Positions 1 to 11,186 of a DNA stretch of 64,000 nt are shown here, piece after piece. The notes beneath the pieces were generated by a model. The model saw only the letters and a list, made by a program, of their open reading frames with translations. It did not search any database and was not told where the DNA came from. Each line of letters opens with the position of its first letter. The first letter of the stretch is position 1. This stretch comes from Chrysopilus asiliformis (taxonomy: Eukaryota; Arthropoda; Insecta; Diptera; Rhagionidae): contig OZ035960.1 in assembly GCA_964034945.1 (NCBI GenBank), positions 89,803,848-89,867,847 of the forward strand. The letters run 5' to 3'. Position numbers and translations under genes: made by a program.

Positions 1-1241
1 TTTCGAATTTTACCTAAAAAAACATTTCCCGAGCACTCCCATGGCGTCCCCAGAAATTTTTCGAGGAGGGGGCAGGGAGGGGGGGTTGGGTTAGGTCAAA
101 CGTTTTTTTTATGGGTATAGTGGCCATACTTTTTTTCGAGGTCAATCCGGGACAATATGAGCAACAAAATCAACTCCCAATCTGATTGGAGTCATATTAC
201 AAAAATGTCTTTCTGTCTGTCAGTCTGTCGGTCTGTGTACAAGATTTCTAATGAACTACTAGAGATAGAGCCATGAAATTTTCAAGTGATGTTTGGTCCG
301 AGAATATGGCGATCCTCTCAACTTTTGGTGAAAATCAGTTAACCTGAAGTAACCCAAATGGCGGCGTTTTAAAAGTCGCGATTTACTCCGAAACTATGCG
401 TTTCTGAGTAGTCTTATGTATGACAAAACTTGGAGACAATAAAATTTCCTGCTTTTTTGTCTTTCACTAGAACTCTGTATCTCAAGCCGTTATCGAGATA
501 TAACGTTATTTAAAACAAATCAGTTTTTTTTTATTGACTCGAAAAATAACGGGTTTTTGGTGGTTTAATGCAGACATCATCAGCTAGTGGCTCGGCTGGC
601 TCATCACACAGATTGGCTTTAACAGCATAGCCACTATAATCGACCTTTTATTGTGTGCTGTAATGCTTAAGTGTGCTTTGAGTTGGAATCGGGGCATTAT
701 TAGCATGACGCATTTCATTTTAAATCAGTTCGTGTCAACCCATTGCCGGGGAAGGTTGTGTTTCATTGAACTGTATTTTTATTTGTAGTGGTTATAAATT
801 TTGATTGTAAAGGTAGCGACAGTTACTTTGATGGCCCCTGGCTTAATGTATGAGGTGAATTGCAGAGAATAATGTTTCCATAATTTTGTCTTTTACCGTT
901 ATCCGATATATTTGACCGTTATCGAGATATTATCATTAAAATGTAAAAAAATATATTTTTGCGAATAGCTTGCAAACTAACGGTTTTTCGAAAAAAAAAA
1001 TAATTAAGAATTTTTCGCCCACTAAAATGTACCCCCTCTCCACCCTTGAACCACTCTCCTACTCTCTCCTAAAATACTGAATGCGTTTTGATGTCGTTTC
1101 CTTCATTAGAATGGTCATCCCGGAGAAGTAAGATCCGAGGCCGAGGGGCGAGTAGTGACCGAGACCGGACACGAAGGGCGGAGCCCCTTTTATAAATATA
1201 TAGATTGAGTTATTGAGTTATCTAGGGACGCGTTCAGTATT
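1..1241. repeat. Dispersed repeat block (DR-B then unclassified repeat)
   Basis: No gene is visible here. Bases 1-260 are a copy of the abundant repeat I call DR-B: a conserved leader (aacatttcccgagcactccc), then an 'acaaaaatgtctttctgtctg' core leading into a GTCTGT-rich microsatellite at about 211-240. Other copies lie near 13,340, 18,890, 44,160 and 47,520. The rest (260-1,241) is AT-rich with fragments of 'aactcggtatctcaa' type sequence shared with 9,830 and 48,120. I see no coding potential. Confidence 0.6.
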
Positions 1242-1486
1242 CCCAAGTAACAATTTGAGGTTACATTCCGGTTAAGAAACGTATTTGAAACCATGGTAAC
1301 AAAACTCAAAAGTTTCACATTTGGTTTCTGTAACCTTTCAGAAACGTTTCAGAAACCCCCATTTAGAAGCTGGTTTCAAAATAATCGTTTTTGGCGGGTT
1401 TATTCGGAAACTATCTAAAATGTGACCAAAATGTAACCTAAATTGAAGGTTTTTTTTGTAACCACGGTTAAAAATTGTTTCTTGGG
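1242..1486. mobile_element. 245-bp MITE with CCCAAG termini, copy 1
   Basis: The element begins CCCAAGTAACAATTTGAGG and ends in AAATTGTTTCTTGGG, giving imperfect inverted termini. A second copy lies in the opposite orientation at 8,690-8,932 and matches along almost its whole length, so the boundaries are defined by two independent insertions. It has no ORF. Flanks are TT/TT here and AA/AA at the other copy, so the target duplication is very short or absent. Superfamily not assigned. Confidence 0.8.
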
Positions 1487-1734
1487 TTATTGATCAATAA
1501 TATAGCATAAAAATATTGTGAGTCTGAGTGCCGCTTTAAGCGATGATCTATCGTATGGTGAAAATTTGATGTAAATCGGTTCCGTGGTTAAAAGCGTTAG
1601 CAGAGAATGGGATAAGAAGGAAGGCGAATTTTGGAAAAGCACCATCGATAAAAACAACTTATATGGGATCATTTTAACCGTTGGGGGGAAAAAAATAAAA
1701 ACACATTCTGTTTTCAAAAATGTTTTATTATACC

Positions 1735-2401
1735 TCACGATTCCACCACTCTTATATCCTGCAAATAATCAAAGAACATCACACTTTCATTATTTAAAGT
1801 GGTCACTCGTGCAACAGTTTTATAAATTCCCGATGGAAAAACTGGCGGAAGAAAATCTAGCCTCGGAATAAAATTCATTAATCGTTGACGACCAGCGAAA
1901 GGACAAATGCTGTCAGAAGTGCTACGTGATTTAAGATTTCTGTAAAGCATTTTTAACAAAAAGTTTCCTTGGCCTCCAACAATAGCACATGCTCTCAAGT
2001 TCATTGGATCAAAAAACGGTCTCAGTGTTCGTCCCGATTTTCGATAAACTAAAAGATTTACCTAAAAAACAACAGTGTGAAAATTTCATTAAAAAAATTA
2101 ATACTGTTTAAAATATGTTATGTTATTTACGTTTATATCGGGAATTTCATTTTTCAGAACGCATTGCAAGTTAATCAAAGTGCTTCGATTTGTCAATTGC
2201 TTTACATTGCAGATAACTTCTTGACATATTTGAATTTCGTCAGTGTGGCAATTCAGTTCGAGAACTCTTATTACTAATTTTTTCTATATACAAAAGATTA
2301 TACAGTAAATAAAATGCATAAGGTGGACTTTTTACGATTTTTACCGCATTTAAGGGTTCTATAGTGACCCAATATACTAACAGGAATTTAAATATCGACA
2401 T
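1735..2401 (-). CDS. DUF1091 secreted protein 1 (three exons, about 178 aa)
   Basis: Exons are 2401-2345, 2283-2131 and 2061-1735, with introns of 61 and 69 nt using GT..AG. Exon 1 encodes a 19-residue hydrophobic signal peptide. Exon 2 has the family cysteines at about residues 31, 39, 44 and 60 (C-x7-C-x4-C-x15-C). Exon 3 starts VNLLVYRKSGR and carries the ICPF and PPVFPSGIYK motifs. DUF1091 proteins are insect-specific secreted proteins related to CheA/CheB proteins and the MD-2-like lipid-binding fold, so an extracellular small-ligand role is inferred. The protein is closest to the neighbour at 7,425-8,093: both exon 2s are 51 codons and the residues around the cysteines are shared. Splice sites were placed by aligning with that paralogue. 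Confidence 0.85.
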
Positions 2402-2630
2402 ATCACGCTATACTATTATTTTATCATAAAATAATTTGGATTTTTCTGTGTTTGCAAACCATAAAGAATTTCAAGTAAACACGTATTTTATTTTTGTTAT
2501 GTGTAGTGAACCAGAAATGTGAGAAACGATTTTTACATTGAGCTAAACTTCAGTAATTATAAATCCGACTTTTATACTATATATCAGTGGCTCCCAAACA
2601 TTTTAGTGGTCTAATTGTAATTCGCTTTAA

Positions 2631-2858
2631 CCCTATTCCTGTCAGGCTGTGACTGTGAGTCACTATTCAATTTCGAACCAATATAGATGATTTAATACAT
2701 GTTTTAACGCAAAATCAATTTAATGTATTTTATTATTGGTCACTACGCTACTGTTATATAGAATAAATTTTATGTTTTTTTGTTAAATTGATTTTGCGTT
2801 AAAACATGTATTAAATCATCTATATTGGTTCGAAATTCACAGCCTGACAGGAATAGGG
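2631..2858. mobile_element. piggyBac-like palindromic MITE flanked by TTAA
   Basis: The element starts CCCTATTCCTGTCAGGC and ends with the reverse complement. The inverted arms extend inward, with one short asymmetric insertion, so most of the element can fold on itself. TTAA sits immediately outside both ends (2627-2630 and 2859-2862), and CCC..GGG ends with a TTAA target are the hallmark of piggyBac-type elements. It has no ORF. A spurious reading frame at 2,770-2,952 runs across the right arm. Confidence 0.8.
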
Positions 2859-3228
2859 TTAAATAACTTAAAGAAAAAATCAAAAAGAAATATTGAGAAA
2901 GTCCTTTTGGATATTTGCAAATTTTTGACAAAATTGATATTTGAAATTCCAAGTTTTTTTGCTAGTAAAATAAGTTCTTTGGGAAAAACAAAAAAAAATG
3001 TGCCACGAACAAAAAATTGTTCAGAAATAGGCAGAAAATTTGTAGAAAAATAAGCCGTAGGCGAAAATTTTTACGAGCCAAGGTCTACTACGTCCTAAAA
3101 TTGAAAGCTATATCACTTTATTACACTGAATCAAATTTTTGAATTGGATAAGGAAAACAAATTCAAATATAGTTTAGACAAAAAATGCTTCTCGCACACC
3201 CAAAAATTTGTTCCCGCACCCCCAGGAG

Positions 3229-5570
3229 CAGTGTTGGGGCCAGATAATTATTTTTTTATCTAGATAAAGATAAAGATAAATGCTCGTAATGTTTATCTAG
3301 ATAAGATAATAGATAATGAAAATATGAAAGATAATAGATAAGATAAGATAAAAAGCCAAATTATCTAGATAATTTTTAGATAAATATTTATTTTGACATT
3401 GCACAAAATTCGAAATTACGTACTAAAAAAAATAGCACAAAATTTTTTGCTTTTCTTGATTTCCAATTTAAATATAATCAGGGTATTCACAATCCTCTTT
3501 TAATTTTCGGTATTCGGTATTTTCGGTAATATTAAAAGACTGAAAATATTCTGCTGTGAACATCCCACAGCACAGATTTGAGAACAGCGCTTTTATTTGA
3601 TACGTGACCAAATCATGAACTGCGAATTTGATTGTAAAATATGTCACATACCTTTAAATCCATGTTTGATGTATTCTTTTGAATTTCTATTGTGGCAACG
3701 GCTATCAAAATTGAAAAAATTTGCATCAGTCCGATGAGATTAACAAAAAACCAGCGAGAAAGTTTGACAACTAAAAACATTACTAGCGCCACTCGCGGTT
3801 GATTCTTGATACCGAATAACCGGGCCAGAAAACACGACTCAAGGCATGTATACAATTACCGAATCCGGTAATTCATTTTTACATGAACCAAGTTACCGTC
3901 TCGGTAAAAATCTGTTAAATTTGACTGAATTACCGAGCGGTAAATTTACCCGCAATTTAAAAGAGGACTGTGAATACCCTGAATAAGAAACGAAATAATA
4001 ATAAAAGAAAACGGATAAGAAACGTTATCGTAACGTAACGAAATTAAGTTTTTTATCGATACAAAACGAAATAACGTCACGAAATATAAGTTTAATTTTG
4101 CTACGTAAGGAAATTTATAACGTTATGATTTTTTATTTCGTTCATAGCCCGGTTTACACTTGACAACCCAAATAGCATCGAAAAGTACGGGAACATGAGA
4201 TTTGTTCTTTGCGGCTTTAAAATGCAGCAATTTACGCAATCGGGGCTAAAAATTTACACCTATAATTCACATCCGCGTAAAAGAAGCGAAAGAAGTGACG
4301 AGCGCGTCGCACCGATTAATAATGCGTCTGCAAAGCCACAATTGCTTTAGTGGGGAAATTGGTGACCCACGGTTCATCTTTGGGGCAACATTCGCTTCAA
4401 GAAAACTCCTGCAGCGATAGAGCAGCATTTGATGGTTTTCGGGTCGAAATAGTCTGCCACTAAAGTTTCATTAAAGCTCCCCGTCTGAGAAACACCAAAA
4501 AAAATTGATGCCTTCAGCCGCCATATTTCTCACTGACATTTGATGGAAACGATTTCGTTTCGAGAATTAAATTTCTTATTTCAGGCGAATGACTGAAGGA
4601 TATTGCATAAAAAGTGGATAGCATACATTTTAGAAACAGCATAATTTTATTGGCATCAAAATTTCTTTGCAAAAGAAAAAAAAAATTTACCGATAAAATA
4701 AAATTAAAGAAATTTTTGATTAAAAACAAAATAATTCGATGGCCCATTAAAATCTGTTTAAATTTCAGATCCAATATTGTCGAAAAATTTTAATGGCAAT
4801 TAAAATCACGACATGCAACCGGAAGAAAAGTCCATTATAAAATAACACCCCACAAAAGTTTCCATTAATTTGTCGCCATTAGATTTTTCTCGTTCGTCTT
4901 CTGCTTACGTTTTTATTTGTTCATCTCTGTTTACTAGCAAGCATTCGAGGGAGAAAGAAAACCCGCTCGATGATTTGTGTAATTGTGTGATATAATGCCG
5001 TCAGATGACGCTCGCGCATGAGGCAACTAATTACGTCCCTGTCGTTATAATTGCGGCGCCGCAAACCGCTGAAAAGTGTTCCCCACTATGGGTGCCGTTG
5101 CGCGTCTCGTTGGCACAACTAACGACGTGTTTGCGACATAAATTGCTTATCGCCGCGATTTGCATGGTGACGAAATATGGGGATGAATACCATAATTGCT
5201 GCTTAAAATGCTATTTGGGTACAGTTACTAACAGAACTTTTTTTTATGGACAAGAGAAGAGAGGCGAGGGAAAGAGTGACACTTCGCTTCCTTGTCCGTA
5301 AACAAAAATTGTTGCCAAGTATAAAACTGTTCCTAAGAAAAGTTTTTAGGTTTTCAAAAGTATGCAGAAAACAATTTCGTTTCAGCATTTTTTCAGATTT
5401 AATTTTTTGATTTTCGGTGGTAACGATTATCTCTAGATAAATGGGATTTTCCTTTATCTAGATAAGATAAAGATAACTTTTTTGGGGTGTTATCTAGATA
5501 AGATAAAGATAACATTTTTTTTATCTAGATGATTATCTAGATAATTATTATCTAGATAACCCCAACACTG
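3229..5570. mobile_element. Non-autonomous hAT element with ATCTAGATA subterminal arrays
   Basis: The ends CAGTGTTGGGG and CCCCAACACTG are inverted repeats of hAT type, flanked by a perfect 8-bp target duplication CCCAGGAG (3221-3228 and 5571-5578). Just inside both ends are arrays of ATCTAGATAA-like words (3,250-3,390 and 5,430-5,560), a likely transposase-binding or foldback region. No transposase ORF remains in 2.3 kb. A second hAT-like element is nested at 3,479-3,981. Bases 4,860-5,310 have higher GC but no recognisable protein. Confidence 0.85.
3479..3981. mobile_element. Nested hAT-like MITE
   Basis: It begins CAGGGTATTCACAATCCTC and ends with a near-exact inverted copy, GTGAATACCCTG. 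It sits inside the larger hAT element at 3,229-5,570. The 8-bp flanks (aatataat / aataagaa) agree only in part, so the target duplication has decayed or my assignment is slightly off. It has no coding capacity. Confidence 0.7.
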
Positions 5571-5589
5571 CCCAGGAGTGCTCGTACTT

Positions 5590-6045
5590 CAGTTTGGGAA
5601 CGCATCGAACCAATCATCCAACACAAAAATGAACTACACCAGGGCGGTAGGGATGACAAAAGATTTTGGTTTTCGCATGTCCATCTGTCTGTCTGACTGT
5701 CCATCTGTCCGTCCGTAAACACTATAACTTTCGAAAGGATTGAGCTAGAGACTTGAAATTTTTTTTTATCTCGTAAATGGTTAAATGGCTAGGCTAAATT
5801 TTGGCTGGTTAAAACTCTCGTTATTGAACGGCCAAGATTGACCATTCCTTCCCATATGAAACAGTTTTTTGCAATTTTCTCGAAAACGGTGAGTCATATT
5901 GAAAAATTTATTAAGGTGAAATGTGTTTAGAATGAAATTTTACATACATCAAAATCCAATCGGACCACATTTTGTCTGCTTATTGTCGGACTATTTGATG
6001 ATTGGCTCCTGGCAATTGTAGCTTTTCTTATGTTTGTAAAGTATG
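5590..6045 (+). repeat. Dispersed repeat DR-A
   Basis: This is a copy of the commonest repeat in the window. Its recognisable order is: 'aatgaactacaccagg', a GTCTGTCC/GTCCGT microsatellite, 'gaaaggattgagctagagac', 'cttgaaatttt', a block ending 'aaaatccaatcggacca', and 'caattgtagcttttcttatg'. Other copies or pieces are at 7,160-7,330, 14,735-15,000, 16,490-17,065, 19,200-19,450 and 40,170-40,440 (both inverted), 20,870-21,130, 23,240-24,025, 26,810-27,360 and 62,979-63,770. None encodes a protein. Confidence 0.75.
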
Positions 6046-6053
6046 GTTAGGAT

Positions 6054-6627
6054 CAGGGATGTCCCCAATTTGCCTTAGGAGGGAAGTAGACTGGACCAAA
6101 AATAGTAGTAGATTGTAGCAGATTTTGAAAGAAAACCATTTCTACCTATGCCGATATACCAATTTGTATAACTAAAGCTAAATATCTTTATCATTCATAC
6201 TACCAAAATTCTATCAACAAAAAACTTACTGTAGTTCAGAAAATGACATTTAAAAAAATTCTTTTGCATTGGCTGGCTCATATTTAATTTCGTTAAGCCA
6301 GCTACAGACGGACGATCAAGTCTGCCAACTGTAGGCATGTTTGCGGTTTGCCAATAGGTCGGTGGTCAGGTCCCCTGATCGGTTTGTTAATATTTAAAGC
6401 GTCTGTAGTGATGTCTGCCAACCGGTCCGTTATCAAGTTGGCAGACTTGATCGTACGTCTGTACCTGGCCTTAGAAGCTTTTTACATTTATCATGTATAA
6501 TACAATTTTTTGGTTGATTCATGTATTTTACAAAAAATAGTAGTAGATTTGATTTACTACGCACTGAAGCTTTTGAAGGCGAAAATAGTAGTAGATTTAC
6601 TACAATTGTAGTAGGGGGACATCGCTG
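6054..6627. mobile_element. hAT MITE with exact 8-bp target duplication
   Basis: The ends CAGGGATGTCCCC and GGGGGACATCGCTG are hAT-type inverted termini. A perfect 8-bp direct repeat GTTAGGAT flanks them (6046-6053 and 6628-6635). The interior has 'aatagtagtagatt' repeats and no ORF. A Harbinger-like element is nested at 6,296-6,470. The hAT element itself landed in the tail of a DR-A copy. Confidence 0.85.
6296..6470. mobile_element. PIF/Harbinger-like MITE nested in a hAT element
   Basis: This 175-bp element has inverted termini of about 33 bp (agccagctacagacg..; gatcaagtctgccaact is shared by both arms). TTA lies on both sides (6293-6295 and 6471-6473), the 3-bp TWA target duplication typical of PIF/Harbinger. 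It has no ORF. Confidence 0.75.
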
Positions 6628-6635
6628 GTTAGGAT

Positions 6636-7424
6636 GAGCATACATCCTGGAATCAGGCATATTGTTCCGGTGTCCCGAGAACAAAACTTTTGCTCCGGAA
6701 TTTTCAATTTAGTAATACTAATATTGTTAAATTTACGATTTTCCATAAATGGCGTATGTATTTCAAAAATTTCGCCTCCGGCGCTTTTGTCTTCAGTGCT
6801 AGTTTTAAGATTTCCATCGCCATTATTTATGGAATCTAAAGAGCGTGAAAAATTAAGTTAATTTTCGCTAAAGATTGTGTAGCTCTTGATTCAAATCATT
6901 ACACCGCACATGATTTAAAAAATCTCGCCTGCAGCGCACATTTATTAATCCTTTATCCTTGGTTATCGTCCCAATAAAGGTTCTGTTTCTATAGAATTTT
7001 GTTGTTTCGTTGGTGTTCCCATGCAGTAATCAACCCCCACTTTTTATCTTATCCCCGTCCTTTGCTATCTTTTGAACTACTGAAGGAATTTTAATTCGAG
7101 TTTAATTTTGAAATATTCAAGAATTTTTTCTCTACACATTTTTCAATACGACGCATGTGAGAGAAGGGAAGGAGTAGTCCGATTTTACCGTTTCAAGAAC
7201 TGAGCCTCACTTTTCACAAAAAAACCTAATTCATGAAAAATTTCAAGTCTCTAGCTCAATTCGGTCGGGAGTTATCGTGTGAACAGACAGACGGACGAAC
7301 AATATATTTAATCTTTTTTTTCCTTGCCCCATAGAAGCCAACGGATTTCACATAAAGTAAAAATCTATAAGAAACAGCTTTTGAATATTAGGAAACAGAA
7401 AAAAGTGAATATTTGTTGAATAAT
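6636..7424. other. Intergenic stretch with a DR-A fragment
   Basis: No gene is seen. An inverted fragment of DR-A occupies about 7,160-7,330. The rest is AT-rich with no motif I can name. Confidence 0.5.
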
Positions 7425-8093
7425 TTATTTTTTATAAATATTCGCTAGATAATCAAAGGCCATAATCGTTTCATTCTGAAAATTAGATACCCGTGCAATA
7501 GTTTTGTAAATTCCAGTGGGGAACATTGGAGGGAATTTGTCTAATTTCGGAATAAAATTATTTAAACGTAGGCGTCCATAAAACGGGCAAATCCCATCAA
7601 ATGTACTAAAAGTTTTTATATATTTATACAGCAGCTTTAGGAAGAAATTTCCTTGATTTCCAATTAAGGCACACGCATTTACATTTATTGGCTCGAAAAA
7701 TTGTCTCAATGATCTTCCAGATTTACGGAATGCCTGAACAGATATCTGAAAAAATTTAGTGAAAATTTCCAAAAGGTCCAGATATTTAAATAAAATTCGA
7801 TAATTGTAACTGACATGAACATCATCAATTTGTGTTTTTAGAAAGCATTGCATATTAATCAAAGTACTGCCATTCGATAACTGGTTGGATTCGCAAAAAA
7901 CTTTAGTACAAATTTGAGCCTGGTCCGTATGACAATCCAATTTGTATACTTTGATCTCCAAATTTACCTAAAAAGTTAAACACGTTTTTTTAAAATGATT
8001 TGATTTTGTGGCACTTTCAATATTTACCGCATATACCCAAGATCTAATCAATATTAAAATTACAAATAGTGGAAAATTCTTAAGAAACCCCAT
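7425..8093 (-). CDS. DUF1091 secreted protein 2 (three exons, about 179 aa)
   Basis: Exons are 8093-8028, 7967-7815 and 7745-7425, with introns of 60 and 69 nt. Exon 1 is a 22-residue signal peptide. Exon 2 holds cysteines at about 34, 42, 47 and 63. Exon 3 begins ISVQAFRKSGRSLRQFF and contains ALIGNQGNFFLKLL, GICPF and PPMFPTGIYKTIAR. The second intron happens to stay open in frame, so a single long reading frame hides the splice. I removed it because the neighbouring paralogue at 1,735-2,401 matches only after splicing CAT|gtcagt..cag. The likely role is a secreted ligand-binding protein of the DUF1091 family. Confidence 0.85.
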
Positions 8094-8424
8094 TTTTATG
8101 GAGTTTTTCGTATTATTGTAGATTTTTTTATAACTTGTCTCAATTTGAAAGTCTAACCGCTATTTAACAATTATTTCAGAACATGACCTGGAAAATGGTT
8201 TCAGAAAATTTCAAAGTCAGCACTTTTAATTATCGTCAATTTATTCAACATTATGACAAACACATAAATTCAAAACCAAACACATGAAATACCCTTCAAG
8301 ATGTACTTCATCAAATTGCCAAAAAAAATATATTTAATGTGAACAACACATAATTTTCTTATACAAGATCCTCGTTTTTTTTTTTTAATTTCCACTAGAA
8401 CCCGACAGATAAAATATTAATTTA

Positions 8425-9030
8425 ATAGCTTGCATACTCATCGTTGCCGGGTTAAAGTTTTTTGTACAATATAATTTTTTTGCACTAAAAAACAAAGGAT
8501 AAACTTAAAAACTTTTGAACAAATTTCTTTTTATGCCTCAAGACCTTCCGTTTCGAATTTTGAAATTCTAATATCACATTCGTGACCAACGACCCCGAAA
8601 GCCTCTTAACCCTAGTTTTTCCATGGAAAAATTAGAAAAAGTATATTTGCGTTATCCTTACAGTTTCTTAGCGAGCACTTATGTGGTAACCCAAGAAACA
8701 ATTTGTAACCGTGGTTACAAAAAAACCTTTAATTTAGGTTACATTTTGGTTACATTTTAGATAGTTTTCGAATAAACCCGCCAAAAACGGTTATTTTGAA
8801 ACCAGTTTCTAAATAGGGTTTCTGAAACGTTTCTGAAAGGTTACAGAAACCAAATGTGAAACTTTTGAGTTTTGTTGCCATGGTTTCAAATACGTTTCTT
8901 AACCGGAATGTAACCTCAAATTGTTACTTGGGAAGATGAATCTAAAATTTCATGGCAATCGGTTTAGTGGTTCGGGAGATACTGTAAGATACTGTGGTTT
9001 TTGGCTTTTATATATGGAGGGCCCAGAGTA
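8425..9030 (-). mobile_element. Helitron-like element interrupted by a MITE
   Basis: On the minus strand this sequence ends in a short hairpin (aacccggcaacga) followed by tgcaagctatt, matching the Helitron-type 3' end seen at 12,814 and 38,974. The internal 'ggttttcgggg/accttccg' blocks are shared with 9,095-9,430 and 12,900-13,200. The MITE at 8,690-8,932 interrupts it. The 5' end is not clear. Confidence 0.5.
8690..8932. mobile_element. 243-bp MITE with CCCAAG termini, copy 2
   Basis: This is an inverted near-full-length copy of the element at 1,242-1,486. It runs from CCCAAGAAACAATTTGTAACC to GTTACTTGGG. It lies within a Helitron-like repeat, which dates it as the later insertion. Confidence 0.8.
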
Positions 9031-9094
9031 GAAGTGAATCAAGTACAGAAAATCCGATATTGAGAAATGAAGCGTTAAAGTGTTTATATCCATA

Positions 9095-9430
9095 CTAGCT
9101 TGCATACCCATCGTTTCCGGGTTTAAGTTTTTTGTATAAGTTTTAGAATACCAAAAAAAATCAGAAAGAACTCAAAAACTTTTGAGAAAAATTGTAGACT
9201 TGCAGGACTTTCTGTTTCTAATAAATACAAGACTCTTGATCAGCAACCCTGAAGACCGTCTGATGCCAATCTTTCGCGGGAAAATCGGGGGAAAGGATAT
9301 TTTTTGTTATCCTTACATGACCTTCCGTCATTTGAAATTCTAACACCTAATTTGTGATCGGCGACCTCGAAAACCCCCAAGTGACACTTTTCAGCTTCCT
9401 TTAAGTTATAAAAAAATCTACAATAATACG
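9095..9430 (-). mobile_element. Helitron-like fragment
   Basis: Its right-hand terminus on the minus strand is a hairpin plus tgcaagCTAG followed by T, the Helitron 3' end. The inner part matches the Helitron-like copies at 8,425 and 12,814, and the 5' end is missing. From 9,430 to 9,969 I see only low-complexity C/T-rich and 'actcatgagtac' palindromic sequence without a gene. Confidence 0.5.
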
Positions 9431-9969
9431 AAGTGTTGCTCACCTGTGAGTACTTTTTATATAGCGAATTTTTTGGGCAACTTTTTCGGAAAAAGGAAGG
9501 AAGAGAAGGAAAAATTCCTCTCATTACTCTTTTCCACCACCTTCACACACTTCCTCGTCCTGCTTTACACTCACACCCTTCTCATTCCCACATTCCTTCC
9601 ACCTTTCACACATCCCGCAGCCTTCCCATCCTTCCTTTTGAATGGTTGAAGGAGTTAAAAATATTTCTGATGAACAATGGAAAATTATCAAATACTCATG
9701 CTCATGAGTACTCACGGAATTTGGCGAGTAAGAATTTTTGACTAAACATCATGAGGTGAGTAAAATACTCATGAGCAGTCCTTATGAGTGAGTATTTCTT
9801 AAACATACGGGTATATACAACACAAAAATTTTAAACTCGGTATCTCAAAGGATGTAGAATCTAGCAGAGAAGGGGTATGAAGGCATAGCGCCATGGAGGG
9901 GGGGGGGTGACTTACAGCGGCACCCTACCAGGATTTTTCTCTACAACTTTCTCTTTGGAAGTCGGTTAA

Positions 9970-10096
9970 GGCCCGTTTGCGCGTATTATTCTTAAAAAAT
10001 TAAGTTGTGGTTAGCCTACTTAAACCGTAGAAATTCTTCGACTTAAATTTTTTAAGTTGTACATAAGTTGCTAAGTTTTGTTGGTGCAAACGGCAC
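9970..10096. mobile_element. Short PIF/Harbinger-like MITE
   Basis: The 127-bp element starts GGCCCGTTTGCGCG and ends with GCAAACGGCAC. TAA lies on both sides (9967-9969 and 10097-10099), consistent with a TWA target duplication. It contains internal inverted 'cttaaaaaattaagt' words and no ORF. Confidence 0.6.
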
Positions 10097-10418
10097 TAAA
10101 TCAGCCGCAATTTTGAGTACTTTTAGCTAACGGATTTCCACCAAACGTTGATAGAATCGTCCCATTACAGGGCCACTTATGCCGGTAAAAGTTCATAACT
10201 CTCGCTTAAGTAGTTTTTGAGAAATCTTGTACACAATCTGACAAGCTAACAGACAAAAAATTATTTTTCAAATTAGGCCCCAACCGACTCGGGAGTGCTC
10301 TTGAATAGTTTTTTAGGCAGAAGTAAAAAGTCAAAATTTTTCATGAATTACAATACTTTGTTATACTAACTACGTATAAGAAAGTATATACGTAGTATAA
10401 TAAAGTACACTATGTAAA

Positions 10419-10894
10419 GGGTCTTTCAACAAGGACATAACAATTTTTTTCATGATCTGGCAATGCTAAAACGTCAGTCAAGGTTTACATTTTTATCATG
10501 GTGAAGTTCACGAACGAGCAGCGTTTGGAAATTATTAAAACTTACTGCAGAAATTCTGAGTCGGTGGTCGTCGCAATCGTGTAATCTCGAGAAATGGTCC
10601 GGTCGAATGGCCACCTCGCTCATGCGATTTAACGCCGTTGGATTTCTTTTTATGAGGTTATGTTAAGTCGTTGGTTTATGCCAACAAGCCAACAACGTTA
10701 GAGGAGCTCAGGAACAATATCGAACTCGAAATTGCCAACGTTCCGGCCGATATGTGTGGAAGAGTGGTGGAAAATTTGAATTTCATACTTAAATGTAACA
10801 TGTCCACTACACCTGGAATAAATTTCAGCCCGATATCTCAATTATTCTGTGTTTTATTTAAATACAAAATTGTTATGTCCTTGTTGAAAGACCC
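10419..10894 (+). mobile_element. Internally deleted DD41D-type mariner element, copy 1
   Basis: The termini gggtctttcaacaaggacat and its reverse complement are inverted repeats, and TA occurs near both ends. Inside, an ATG at 10,498 opens a fragment resembling a transposase N-terminus (MVKFTNEQRLEIIKTYC). After a stop it is joined directly to the transposase C-terminus (EWPPRSCDLTPLDFFL, then a stop and GYVKS). The whole middle of the gene, including the first two catalytic aspartates, is gone. The copy at 21,282-21,788 has the same junction. Confidence 0.8.
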
Positions 10895-11186
10895 GATATA
10901 AGAAAATAAAAATAGAAACACATTTAGAAAAACAGAGATAGGAAAGTGTCAATGACGGCATTTGTTATGTTTGGTCAAGCATTTGTGTTGTTAGCTCAAG
11001 CAAGCATTTGTATGATTGGCCCAAGCATTTTTCCAACCATTATGTTTCTCTCATTTTTTGATTGGCCCAATCATATTTTATTCTTTGTGATTAGATTTTG
11101 TACAAGAAAGTCAAGTTCTGTTTACATCAAATATTTTATTTCGAGTTTATTTATTGCTCACAATTACAAAATGATATGCAAATCCT

